64,000 nucleotides of DNA, from contig CAZGIM010000018.1 in assembly GCA_964525995.1 (NCBI GenBank), forward strand, positions 1 through 64,000, given 5' to 3'. Position numbers and translations under genes: made by a program. Each line of letters begins with the position of its first letter. Position 1 is the stretch's first letter. The notes beneath the pieces are model-generated. The model was not told where the DNA came from. It saw only the letters and a program-made list of their open reading frames with translations, and made no database searches. Origin of the DNA: CAIVAT01 sp964525995. Its GTDB lineage: Bacteria > Bacteroidota > Bacteroidia > Bacteroidales > FEN-979. Below are positions 9,401-18,674 of the stretch, piece after piece.

Positions 9401-12400
9401 TGCAGTGGTGGTGACGCTTACTGGCAAATTGGGATCAACGGTCATTGTGATCGCATTCGAAGTAGCTGGGCTGCCCGTTGTGCAGGTGGCATTTGAGGTA
9501 AGAATGCAGGTGACTATGTCGGTATTCGACGGCGTGTAGGTGTAGTTTAGACTGCTAGTCCCCACGTTCGAACCGTTGACCTGCCATTGATAAGCAGGAG
9601 ATGATCCACCGTTGGTCGGTGTTGCCGTGAATGTGACACTCGTTCCTTCGCAGATTGGATTTGATGACGATGTTACCGACACACTTACGGGCAGGTTGCT
9701 ATTGACCGTCATCGTGATCGCATTCGAAGTAGCCGGGCTGCCCGTAGCGCAGTTTGCATTGGAGGTAAGAATGCAGGTGATGATATCACCGTTTGATGGT
9801 GTGTATGTGTAGTTCGTGCTGTTGGTTCCAACATTCGAGCCGTTGACTTGCCATTGGAAAATGGGGATTGATCCACCATTGGTCGGTGTGGCTGTGAATG
9901 TGACACTTGTTCCTTCACAGACTGGATTTTCTGATGATGTTACCGACACACTTACGGGTAGGTTGCTGTTGACTGTCATCGTGACCGCGTTCGAAGTGGC
10001 AGGGCTACCCATAGCGCAGGTTGCATTGGAGGTAAGAATGCAGGTGATGATGTTGCTGTTTGAAGGAGCGTAAGTGTAGTTCGGGCTGTTTGTTCCTATG
10101 TTCGAGCCGTTGACCTGCCACTGGTAAGCAGGGGATGATCCACCATTGGTCGGTGTCGCTGTGAAAGTGACACTCGTTCCTTCGCAAACTGGATTTGCTG
10201 ACGATGTTATCAATATGCTAACCGGTAAGTTGCTATTGACCGTCATCGTGATCGCATTCGAAGTTGCCGGACTGCCCGTAGCACAAGTAGCATTCGAAGT
10301 AATAATGCAGGTGACCACATCACCGTTTGCCGGAATATAGATGTAGTTTGAACTGTTTGTTCCCACATTCGAGCCATTAACCTGCCATTGGTAAACGGGT
10401 GATGACCCTCCGTTGGTTGGTATTGCTGTGAAAGTGACACTGGTTCCCAGGCAGATCGGGTTTTCTGAAGCCGTTATGGTGACGCTTACCGGCAGATTGG
10501 GAGTTACTGACATCACAATAATATTTGATGTATCTGGATTATTGACTGCGCAAGGATCGCTGGAGAAGACAACACAATAAACGCTATCTCTGTTAAACGG
10601 GACATATGAGAAAGATGAATCGACAGAATTATACAGTTTAAAAACTTCTGAAGCAGTCAATGCCCTGTCATATATCCTGATATCATCAATCTTCCCATTG
10701 AAATAGCCGACATTGGGATCTGTGTACGGCGCAATACCCGAGGGTGCCACACAAACCCCTATCGCCAAATCTTTACCTGAAACATAAGTATCATTTACAA
10801 AAATGTTGTCGGTAGCAACGACTGATCCGTTAATGTAAATTTTACTTCCGACAGAATCGGTTGTAATGACCCAATGGTACCATTGGCCAACAGGTTCATC
10901 AGTGTAAGTTGCTTCAATGAGATTTCCTTCACAATGTGACTCCAGAACATATTTGGGTCCACCATGATTTATACCCTCAAACCAGGATTGTCCGCAAGAG
11001 TAACCGCCATATGCAAGCGTTACGGGATGGTTTTCAACCGAGATTGCATTAAACCATAAGGATACGGTTCTTTCTGCAGTCGGCAAACTATCTGCATCCA
11101 TAACAATATAATTATCAATGCCATTAAAATAATAGGCACTGTTTGCATTTCCGAAACGATCACTGGTCAGTGATGCTCCAACAACAGTTCCATGATTCCC
11201 GTTGCTGGTTTCATCATTCGCATTCCCGTTAAACGGATAACATGCAACCAATCCATTATTCAGAATATTACATGGCAATGATCCGGATACCAAACTATCA
11301 TTGACAAACCAATGATACATAATCGAGTTTCCTCCATTGGTCACAGATGGAGTATATGTTACAGTATCACCATAGCATACAGTATCATTGGAGGCGGTAA
11401 TTGACACGCTTATTGGCAATAATGGATTCACTGTTATTGTAATGGCGTTGGAAGTATCCGGATTCCCGGTTACACAAGTTTCATCCGAATGCAATATGCA
11501 GATAACCTGGTCATTATTCACAGGTATATAAGAGAATGAAGGACTATTCAAACCCTGGTCGATGGCATTTACTTTCCACTGAAAAACCGGATTTAAGCCA
11601 CCATTGAACGGCGTTGCCGTGAAAGATACTGTATCATCATTGCACACAGGATTCTGGTTAACAGATATAGTTATGCCGACCGTTGAGTAGTTGTAACAGG
11701 TATCTTTGACACAGCGTACCGATGCACTCATTGCCTTGCTGCCTGTGTTTTCAGAAGAAACAGTGGTGTTATGGAAAAGTCTCCGGCTCCAGGCATTCAT
11801 GGAATTATCCTCGGTTGCGGTATAGATGAATGCGTAAGAAAGTAAGTAATCAAATCCGCCACCCGGCCATCTGATCCCCCCCGGAAGCGCGGTGAAACCT
11901 GTCGAATTGTTCGCTCCTGTGTTGGGAGGAGACCAATGGCAATATCCCATCTCTTTCAATGGGCCGCCAGCAAGTGATTCTCCTCCCGTATGCATGATCA
12001 AGGTATCCCATTCAGCCCTTCCGGGAATATGCCACCCCGGTGGACATATCCCTTGTCGCCCGCTTGGCAGGTCGTTGCTTGATGTGGTATATTGCATCAA
12101 TTCATTCCACTGATACAGGCCTCCATGAATATTGCAATTACCAGGATCATTGTTGAAACAGTATTTCTCGAGTATTCCATTGTCGGTTTGATCGGTGGCG
12201 CCGTCGATCATTGTTCCAATGTTCAGATTTTCCTTCATCCAGCATTGGTTTTCGATCTGAACCGTATGGTAAATCTGACCGCCATAAGTGACTGAAGGTG
12301 TCCCCGGACAAGGAATTCCGGGTTCCGGAAGGATTTCGATGGTCACCATATCTTCACTCGAATTTCCACAACAATTGGTGATCATCCATTTCAGGATATA

Positions 12401-15400
12401 GGATGTTGCATAAGTTCCTTCAAACCTTGTGACCGGATCGTTGACGTTGTCAAAAATTCCACCAGAACCAGCGACAATTGTCCATGTTCCTGTTTCTTGT
12501 GATCCCGGAGAATTGGCATTCAGAATGGTACAGGAAGTGGTCAGTCCCATTTGGTCCTGACCAGCATTCGATATAGTGGTTATCGGGCAATAATCTTTTA
12601 AACAACGCACGGATGCCCCCATCAGTTTTGTTCCGGTATTGGGGCTGATTACCGGAGTGTCATAAAAAAGGCGTTGGCTAAAAGTATTGATGGAGTTATC
12701 TTCAGTGGAAGTATAATAATAAGCATAAGGCCCCAGGTATGCGAATCCGCCTGCACCAATGCGATACCCCCCTCCTAATGCAGAAAACCCTGACTGATTG
12801 GTGGCTCCTGAATTCGGCGTCTGCCAATAACGGGTTCCGGTCTCTTTTAAGGGCCCACCGGCTACAGATCCTCCTCCAAGATAATCAATCAAAGTATCCC
12901 ATTCGGCCATGCTGGGCAGGTGCCATCCTGATGGACAAATCCCTTGGCGGCAACTTGGTGTATAATAACTGCTGGCAGAATAACCCATCATCTCATCCCA
13001 CTGGTACAGTCCTCCATAAACACTGCAACTATCTTCGATATCATTGTAACAGTATTTCTCGATGATGCCGTTATTAGTCTGGTTTGCCGATCCGTCAACT
13101 CTGGTTCCTATGTTCAGATTTTCCCTCAGCCAGCATTGGGTTCCGATCTGAACCGTGTTGTAAGTTTGACCACCATAATCAACAGTTGGTATGCCTGGGC
13201 ATGGATTGGAGGTTGTTACTTGGACAGTTATAATATTTGAGGTAGCCGGATTATTGATCGCACATGTTAAGTTTGAAGTAAGAATACACATCACCTGATC
13301 CCCGTTTGCAGGAATATAAGTGTAGGTTGGTGAATTTGTTCCGGCACTGATTCCGTTCACGAACCATTGGTACAAGGGAGCGGTTCCGCAATTTGTTGAA
13401 ACGGCTGTAAAGGTTACAGGAACACCTGACGGGGCTGTATTTAATGATGCATTGATTGAAATAATGGGTGAAATTGTATTATCAATTATGACAGTAATAG
13501 TATCCGGATCGCTGTTGCAACCATTTTGATTCGTTGATAAAATATAATTACCCGCATTCCCATTATTGGAGTTGAAAATCTGTGGATTTTGATCCGACGA
13601 AGAGAACCCAGAAGGGCCTATCCATGAATAATTATTACCTCCGCTGCCAAATAATTTAAGTGTATCTCCTTCACAAATCGGACTATTGCTTGAGGCAGTA
13701 GCAACCGGCTTACTCTTTTGAGTAACATGAATTGAGTCAGAATAAAAGCAATCAAACGAGTATGTTACCTTAACCCAATAAGTACCCGGCTGAGTTACCT
13801 TATAATAAGGCAAGGTAGTTCCATCCTGCCAGAGCCAGGAGATACCACCATTAAAGTTTATAGTGGATAAAGTCAGGGTATCTCCCTGGCATAAAGAAGT
13901 ATCAGGACCAAGACCATAGGAATAATTGGGTGCATTTGAAAATTGCCATCCTGTGTTATTTGAGACATTGCTGCTATATTCACCTGCATAAAACTGAGCT
14001 CCTCCAGTTGCATTTTGATCCCGCATTTCCACATAATCAGCAGAAACAATGCCAGCATTTTTTGAAATGTTAGACTGTAAGCCAGATATATTGGACTGTA
14101 AGGTTATAGGAAAGCAACCGTTACCTCGCAGATTTAATTGATCATTAATAGTTTGTGTTGACCCGCTTTGTAAAAGATAGTATTTACCAGGTGCAAATGA
14201 TAATGTATCAAATTCATTGGATCCCTCTAGAAAGCCGTTACAAGAAAAAAATACCTTTTGAAATTTACTACTCCCAGTGATAGTTCCTTGATTTCCGTTA
14301 AAATATACATCATCGATTGTATCATTCTGATCTGCAAAAATCCGAATAAATGTACTTGGATTACATATGATGGAGTTAATTGAATAATTATTTTTTGATT
14401 CAAGGGATTTGAAGCAATTGTCATTAACAATAAGGGTGTCAATTTTTACATTTACGGGATCGGTTAAAGCATTGTTTACAATTTGAATACTTTGACCTGA
14501 AAGAGTTAATTTATTAATCGATGTTTTTGTCCTGATATCAAATACATCACCTCCTAGTACTTGAATATCTGTACAATTGGTTGAATTATTAGTGAGTTCG
14601 ATATTGTTGAATGAAATTGGTTGATTCCCTTTTACCTCACAAGTTCCACCAGAATAAGAAATTCGAAATAATGAGGTACCAGCATTAAATGTAAGATTAT
14701 TGGTGTTTATTTCAAAGCCCGTAGAAGAATTGATTTCACCAATATCTAATAAAGACGAACCAAGATCAAGGCTACGAATTGTTGGGTCGTAAGTAAGTAA
14801 AGATGCACAATGAACATTTTGATTATTTGTGTTGAGTGATCCTGATTTAAGATAAATGGACCCGGAAATCGTGAATGCATCTGTAAAGGTCCAACCTCCA
14901 TCTACACCGTCAAAATAGACATCAGCATATAATTTGTTTCCTCCAGTCGTGATTGTCTTCCCAAAAGAGGTCGCTTTAAAATTTATAACTACCCCGAGGG
15001 AGAATGTCATTGTTGGGATTAACTTTAGTGATCCAAAAATTTGAAAATCATATGTGTACCCATTAATGGTTGGAGAATTGGTAGCCCCTGTCCAATCCAT
15101 GTCATTACAAAAAGCCCTCAAGTCGGTGACGGTAACAACTTGACCAGTATCTGAAAAAGAATTTGCATCGAAAAATACATTATTAAACGGAGATGGGATA
15201 CAATCTCCTCCTGGTCCTCCGCTGGTTAATGACCAATGACTGGGGTCATTCCAATTACCACTACCCCCCACCCAGTAAAGATTCGTTTGTATGCCAGGAT
15301 TTATTATCCATCCAGTATTATTTCCCAAATCAACAGAATTATTTGCTACAAATGTGGCTCCTCCGGTAGCGTTCATATTCCGAAGAATTACATAATTGAT

Positions 15401-18076
15401 TGTAACAGACCCTGAAGATTTCTGAATAGTCCCTTGTCCTATATTTTGCGGGTAACATAAATAAATCCATTCTACACAAGTGCCGTTTGCGATGAAAGAA
15501 TTATTAATTGTTTGAGTTGAACCCAAATAATAAGAATGTCCTTGGTTAAATGACAAGGAGTCGTAGGTGTTGTTAATTCCACCTACTAATCCATCCCCCA
15601 AAAAAATAACCTTGTGGAATTTAGCATTAAGCCCATTAATTATTCCTAAATTTCCATAAAAGTAGACATTTTGAATTGTATCATTCTGGTCGGCCCAAAG
15701 TGTTAAATCGGAATTTGGATAACAGATAATAGTGTTGATAATATAATTATTTTTATGTTCAATTATTTTGGTGCAATTATCACTAACAGTTACACTGTCA
15801 ATTTTAATATTTACTGGTACTGAATAGCCATTATTTAGCACAGTGATTGAGTTGCCGGAGAGAGTCAATTTGCGTATATTCGTTTTTGCTCTAAGATCAA
15901 AATAATTAGCACCCATTACCGAAACATTTGTACATAGAGTTGAATTGTTTATCAGCTCCAAATCATAAAATGAAATCTGTTGATCTCCTGTTATTAGACA
16001 GGTATCGGCGGCATAATATGTTTTGAAAACCGAAGTTCCGGCATCAAAATTTAAATTTGTAGTGTTAATTGTGAAACCGGGAGTGTTGAAACTTGCATTT
16101 ACCGTCACTATTGACGACCCCAGTACAATAGTTCTTGAATTTGAAACGGTTGAATAAAATCCTCCAGATCCAATTGATTGATTATTCGTATATAACGATC
16201 CCGATATGAGATATAATGCACCTAAGCTTGCAAACGCATCGTTCAATGTCCAACCTCCACCTATCCCCTGAAAATAGACTTCATTGTGAAATATTTTTCT
16301 TCCTGATGTGATTGTTTTCCCGGTTGAAGTTGATTCAAACATGAGTTTACCCTGGAATGTCCAATTCATGACCGGGACCAAAATTAAGGATCCATAAATC
16401 CGCAGGTTATTGTTTATTGGACCATACAATGTTGGTGAATTAGAAGAATTAGTCCAATCCATATCATTACACAGCGCATTTACATCATTGATTGTAACAA
16501 TCTGACCGGGCAACGAAAATGAATTGGCATCGAAGAATACATTATCAATGGGGGTGGGAATACATGCACCTCCTGCACCACCACTGGTCAAAGACCAATG
16601 GGTGGCATCATTCCAATTTCCGCTGTTACCAACCCAGAATAAATTCAAGGAGGAAGGACCCGTTATTGTCCATCCAGTGTTACCGCCTAAATCAATAGAA
16701 TTGGTCGAAACAAAGCTGGCCCCACCTGTGGCTTTTATATCCCGGATTATGAGATAATTGGTTGAAACTGATCCGCTTGTTTTCTGTATGAAGGACTGAC
16801 TTCCATTCGTAGAAGAATGCAGAAGGATTGATTTTGAACAGTTTCCTTCTGCGGAAAAAAGATTATTAATGGTTTGTGTATTCCCGGAGGAAAGATAATA
16901 GGCCTGTCCGGCGGCTAAAGATAGGGTATCGAAAGTATTATTCCCATTGATATTACCATTTCCGGAATAAATTACCTTATGAAATCTGGCATCATTCCCG
17001 TTTATGGTGCCGGATGATCCGTTAAAGATAATATTATGAATCGTATCATTATGATCTGCGTACATGGTAAAATTAGTACCCGGACCACATAATATGGTTT
17101 TGACAGAATAATTATTTTTACTGGAAACCCTTTTCTCACAGGTATCTGCAATTACTAAACTGTCAATTTTAACATTTACGGCTGTGGACGAACCATTGTT
17201 TAACACCTGAATGTACTTGCCCGATAGCGTTAATTTATGGATTGATGTTTTTACCCTAATGTCAAAATAATCGGCGCCCAACACAGATATGTCGGTACAG
17301 TTTGAGGAGTTGTTAAAAAGTTCAAAATTATAAAACGATAGTGGTTGATTTCCTGTTATCAAGGATGTATCTGCAGAATAATTGATTTTGAAAACAGAGG
17401 TCCCTGCATTAAGAACGAAATTCGTTGAATTAATAGTAAAACCGGGGTTAGCCAATGGCGGAATTATAGTAATCACAGATGATCCAAGTGTGAGCGTTCT
17501 ATCATCTGTTGTGTTTGAATAAAATCCGGCACAGCTCATTGATTGATTATTCGTGTTAAGAGAGCCAGTATTAAAAAACAGCCAGTATGTGACAGTTAAT
17601 GCATCAGTCAATGTCCATCCTCCGCCTATCCCCTTGAAAATAACATGCGTAAATGTTTTACCCGAGGAGGTTATAATATTTCCAGGTGTTGTTGCTTCAT
17701 AATAAATCTCACCGGAATAGTTCCAGTTCATATTCGGAATCAGGATCAACGATCCGTAAATCCTGAAAATATATCCACCTGTAAACGAGGGATTGAAAAG
17801 TGAACCGGTCCAGTTCATATCCCTGCAAACGTAATTTGTCGCATCTACAGTTACGATCTGATTGGGTCCTGTAAACGAATTTGCATCAAAGAAGACATCA
17901 TCAGAAGGAGTAGGTACTTGTAGATAGTTTGTAGTTCCTCCCGAGGTGGTCACCCAATGGTTGATGTCGGACCAGTTTCCTGAGCCGCCGACCCAGTAAT
18001 AATCAGCGCCAAATGAAAAGTTTGAAATCAGAAGGAATAGTAAGACCGAAAAGACCCTCTTTAAATTGCAAAACAT
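6479..18076 (-). CDS. Giant (3865 aa) modular surface protein: Ig-like repeats, LamG, three FISUMP domains
   Basis: A signal peptide (residues 1-23) is followed by three copies of a module of about 455 residues starting with a WVGGSGNW-type motif (at about 26, 477 and 932), each with DVFFDANSF and long Asn/Thr/Ser-rich, beta-helix-like strands. Next come a PKD-like segment (about 1390-1540), one Ig-like repeat, FISUMP domain 1 (about 1624-1826), an Ig/HYR-like segment, FISUMP 2 (about 1922-2124), two Ig-like repeats, the second carrying an inserted LamG/concanavalin domain (about 2265-2479), twelve tandem Ig-like repeats of about 89 residues, a PLGG linker, and FISUMP 3 (about 3672-3865) ending RCIKD. 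FISUMP domains are lipoprotein- and adhesin-associated modules of Fibrobacteres and Bacteroidota. No T9SS sorting domain is visible at the C-terminus. The protein is probably an extracellular adhesin or carbohydrate-binding protein; this is inferred. The 5' part of the gene is visibly more AT-rich than the repeat part. Confidence 0.88.
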   Translation of the reverse strand: MFCNLKRVFSVLLFLLISNFSFGADYYWVGGSGNWSDINHWVTTSGGTTNYLQVPTPSDDVFFDANSFTGPNQIVTVDATNYVCRDMNWTGSLFNPSFTGGYIFRIYGSLILIPNMNWNYSGEIYYEATTPGNIITSSGKTFTHVIFKGIGGGWTLTDALTVTYWLFFNTGSLNTNNQSMSCAGFYSNTTDDRTLTLGSSVITIIPPLANPGFTINSTNFVLNAGTSVFKINYSADTSLITGNQPLSFYNFELFNNSSNCTDISVLGADYFDIRVKTSIHKLTLSGKYIQVLNNGSSTAVNVKIDSLVIADTCEKRVSSKNNYSVKTILCGPGTNFTMYADHNDTIHNIIFNGSSGTINGNDARFHKVIYSGNGNINGNNTFDTLSLAAGQAYYLSSGNTQTINNLFSAEGNCSKSILLHSSTNGSQSFIQKTSGSVSTNYLIIRDIKATGGASFVSTNSIDLGGNTGWTITGPSSLNLFWVGNSGNWNDATHWSLTSGGAGGACIPTPIDNVFFDANSFSLPGQIVTINDVNALCNDMDWTNSSNSPTLYGPINNNLRIYGSLILVPVMNWTFQGKLMFESTSTGKTITSGRKIFHNEVYFQGIGGGWTLNDAFASLGALYLISGSLYTNNQSIGSGGFYSTVSNSRTIVLGSSIVTVNASFNTPGFTINTTNLNFDAGTSVFKTYYAADTCLITGDQQISFYDLELINNSTLCTNVSVMGANYFDLRAKTNIRKLTLSGNSITVLNNGYSVPVNIKIDSVTVSDNCTKIIEHKNNYIINTIICYPNSDLTLWADQNDTIQNVYFYGNLGIINGLNAKFHKVIFLGDGLVGGINNTYDSLSFNQGHSYYLGSTQTINNSFIANGTCVEWIYLCYPQNIGQGTIQKSSGSVTINYVILRNMNATGGATFVANNSVDLGNNTGWIINPGIQTNLYWVGGSGNWNDPSHWSLTSGGPGGDCIPSPFNNVFFDANSFSDTGQVVTVTDLRAFCNDMDWTGATNSPTINGYTYDFQIFGSLKLIPTMTFSLGVVINFKATSFGKTITTGGNKLYADVYFDGVDGGWTFTDAFTISGSIYLKSGSLNTNNQNVHCASLLTYDPTIRSLDLGSSLLDIGEINSSTGFEINTNNLTFNAGTSLFRISYSGGTCEVKGNQPISFNNIELTNNSTNCTDIQVLGGDVFDIRTKTSINKLTLSGQSIQIVNNALTDPVNVKIDTLIVNDNCFKSLESKNNYSINSIICNPSTFIRIFADQNDTIDDVYFNGNQGTITGSSKFQKVFFSCNGFLEGSNEFDTLSFAPGKYYLLQSGSTQTINDQLNLRGNGCFPITLQSNISGLQSNISKNAGIVSADYVEMRDQNATGGAQFYAGEYSSNVSNNTGWQFSNAPNYSYGLGPDTSLCQGDTLTLSTINFNGGISWLWQDGTTLPYYKVTQPGTYWVKVTYSFDCFYSDSIHVTQKSKPVATASSNSPICEGDTLKLFGSGGNNYSWIGPSGFSSSDQNPQIFNSNNGNAGNYILSTNQNGCNSDPDTITVIIDNTISPIISINASLNTAPSGVPVTFTAVSTNCGTAPLYQWFVNGISAGTNSPTYTYIPANGDQVMCILTSNLTCAINNPATSNIITVQVTTSNPCPGIPTVDYGGQTYNTVQIGTQCWLRENLNIGTRVDGSANQTNNGIIEKYCYNDIEDSCSVYGGLYQWDEMMGYSASSYYTPSCRQGICPSGWHLPSMAEWDTLIDYLGGGSVAGGPLKETGTRYWQTPNSGATNQSGFSALGGGYRIGAGGFAYLGPYAYYYTSTEDNSINTFSQRLFYDTPVISPNTGTKLMGASVRCLKDYCPITTISNAGQDQMGLTTSCTILNANSPGSQETGTWTIVAGSGGIFDNVNDPVTRFEGTYATSYILKWMITNCCGNSSEDMVTIEILPEPGIPCPGTPSVTYGGQIYHTVQIENQCWMKENLNIGTMIDGATDQTDNGILEKYCFNNDPGNCNIHGGLYQWNELMQYTTSSNDLPSGRQGICPPGWHIPGRAEWDTLIMHTGGESLAGGPLKEMGYCHWSPPNTGANNSTGFTALPGGIRWPGGGFDYLLSYAFIYTATEDNSMNAWSRRLFHNTTVSSENTGSKAMSASVRCVKDTCYNYSTVGITISVNQNPVCNDDTVSFTATPFNGGLNPVFQWKVNAIDQGLNSPSFSYIPVNNDQVICILHSDETCVTGNPDTSNAITITVNPLLPISVSITASNDTVCYGDTVTYTPSVTNGGNSIMYHWFVNDSLVSGSLPCNILNNGLVACYPFNGNANDETSNGNHGTVVGASLTSDRFGNANSAYYFNGIDNYIVMDADSLPTAERTVSLWFNAISVENHPVTLAYGGYSCGQSWFEGINHGGPKYVLESHCEGNLIEATYTDEPVGQWYHWVITTDSVGSKIYINGSVVATDNIFVNDTYVSGKDLAIGVCVAPSGIAPYTDPNVGYFNGKIDDIRIYDRALTASEVFKLYNSVDSSFSYVPFNRDSVYCVVFSSDPCAVNNPDTSNIIVMSVTPNLPVSVTITASENPICLGTSVTFTAIPTNGGSSPVYQWQVNGSNVGTNSSNYIYIPANGDVVTCIITSNATCATGSPATSNAITMTVNSNLPVSILITSSANPVCEGTSVTFTATPTNGGSSPAYQWQVNGSNIGTNSPNYTYAPSNSNIITCILTSNATCAMGSPATSNAVTMTVNSNLPVSVSVTSSENPVCEGTSVTFTATPTNGGSIPIFQWQVNGSNVGTNSTNYTYTPSNGDIITCILTSNANCATGSPATSNAITMTVNSNLPVSVSVTSSSNPICEGTSVTFTATPTNGGSSPAYQWQVNGSNVGTSSLNYTYTPSNTDIVTCILTSNATCTTGSPATSNAITMTVDPNLPVSVTTTASENPVCQGTSVTYIATPTNGGLSPAYQWQVNGSNVGTNSSNYAYTPSNNDIVTCILTSNITCATGSPATSNAITMTVNSNLPVSVSVISSANPVCEGTSVTFTTTPTNGGSSPVYQWQVNGSNVGTNSPIYTYTPSNNDIVTCILTSNATCATGSPATSNAITMTVNSNLPVSVTITASENPACSGTAVSYTAFPVNGGTAPAYQWQINGANTGSNSPTYTYVPGNGDLVLCTIISNENCSTGNPAKSNVIKMEVNPVLPVSLTINLPENPVCAGSEITVTASPVNGGTLPVYQWQLNSINVGSNTPTLTFIPQDGDEVKCLLTSSLPCSTEGFVVSNLIVIGVLPLVSPTIFITTSGNPVCSGETVTLTATITHGGTSPVYLWKVNGTIVGTNTPVITIIPSDGDIITCELTSNEVCTISNYAISNQVTMGVTPLLTVGATITANPEGPVCEGTIVNYSAMTVNGGSVPAYQWRVNGLNVGSNSSQFSYSPSNHDEIICEVLSNANCVNGNPALSNTIWMTANPYLPVSVNITSVSPVPLCSGSTVTITATATNAGTSPDFEWKVNNIPTGINTPEYSYVPTNGDQVQCILSSNINCPSGNPASSNILNMEVIPVSAVSLTITAAQNPLCAGATATITAFPVNGGNAPVYQWKVNGAITGNSTSQLNFLPIESDVITCVLISNGSCVTGNPAISNELVMHLLDKPVVTLNICPLLTTNASRPFPLKGGLPLGGMYFGDCVQGGMFNPSLIPGTQNQTNVMYTYTNIHLCSDSANQQITVLPSNANFSCGESFTDVRDNRIYTTQLIGNKCWMRENLNYGIQCTQIHQQYDNCIPEKYCFANNENNCTQWGGLYQWNELMQYSVIEPIQGLCPPEWHIATALEWEAMVLASGGPGNAGDSLKSVANSNFNALLSGLLYQNMLYAFPDEGTFFWTSTILNPGESIARGINIINPSVSRYHSNHSNAFSTRCIKD
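8890..10500 (-). repeat. 267-bp tandem DNA repeat inside the giant gene (six close copies)
   Basis: The units encode 89-residue Ig-like repeats (LPVSV..TSSENPVCEGTSV ... ATSNAITMTVNSN). Their boundaries recur at about 8893, 9163, 9430, 9697, 9962 and 10228, a period of about 267 bases. Six units are very similar in DNA as well as protein; the flanking units have diverged. The array could gain or lose units by recombination without changing frame. Confidence 0.85.
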
Positions 18077-18386
18077 AACATATATACGGTAAGCAACTGT
18101 AAATCAATCAATAACCTAATATGCTAACACAATTAATAATCACGTTATCAATATTATAACAAAATTTCATATTAAAAAAATTAACAGGAAAATATCATAC
18201 GGCATAATTAAAAAGGAGCAAGGTCCGGATCTGATTCATTACACCAAAATATAGAAGCCAGGACTGGTTGAGAACCGATTTCAAATTAACCTACGGTTTC
18301 ACTATATGAAATTGGATTTTGAGGCAATAAAAATTTCAGCGAAGAGAAAACGTACAAGTTGATTTAAATTTCAGAATTATTATGTC

Positions 18387-18417
18387 GATAAAAGTGGATA
18401 TATACTACACTTTTATC
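18387..18417. repeat. 10-bp perfect inverted repeat, 11-nt loop
   Basis: GATAAAAGTG (18387-18396) pairs perfectly with CACTTTTATC (18408-18417). No T-run follows on either strand, so it is more like an operator or leader hairpin than a terminator. A plus-strand TAAATTTG box starts five bases after it. Confidence 0.5.
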
Positions 18418-18507
18418 CTGATAAATTTGTATACTTGTAAATCATGAAGAAAAAAGTTCGAAGTGAGATTCGAGGGGTTCATGATTCCCATTAAAACCTT
18501 TTTCTTA

Positions 18508-18551
18508 TCTAAGAGCGGCCTAAGACTTGTCTAAGTCTGGTCTAAGACTAC
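18508..18551. repeat. Four 11-bp iterons (YCTAAGNNNNN)
   Basis: TCTAAG/CCTAAG/TCTAAG/TCTAAG begin at 18508, 18519, 18530 and 18541, exactly 11 bases apart, so each core lies on nearly the same face of the helix. The array lies about 430-475 bases upstream of the giant surface-protein gene and downstream of the LruC gene. It could be a cooperative protein-binding site or a minisatellite. Confidence 0.6.
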
Positions 18552-18674
18552 GTCATGCACGACACAGTGACCCATCCTTGTTTCTTCCGCACACCCTGAG
18601 GAATAATCCTCCTGTTCATCGGGTTACCGACCAGATTATCTGTTTCGTGGGTTTATGATAACAGCCCTTTCAGG

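Larger units (their letters stand above)
18077..18674. other. 598-bp gap upstream of the giant gene
   Basis: This AT-rich stretch separates the giant gene from the upstream LruC gene, both on the minus strand. It holds a 10-bp perfect inverted repeat (18387-18417), a TAAATTTG -7-like box on the plus strand (18422-18429), a 16-codon ORF with no known homologue (18444-18494, plus), and four 11-bp iterons (18508-18551). On the minus strand a TTG-N18-TATATATG match lies immediately before the giant gene's ATG, two bases off consensus. No convincing protein gene was seen. Confidence 0.6.

Noticed and set aside
9078..10340. Row of similar plus-strand ORFs (about 64-85 codons each)
   Set aside because: They are antisense shadows of the 267-bp Ig-repeat array; their likeness to each other only reflects the repeat on the coding strand.
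18444..18494. 16-codon plus-strand ORF behind a -7-like box
   Set aside because: Too short and without any recognisable peptide signature; mentioned only in the gap description.
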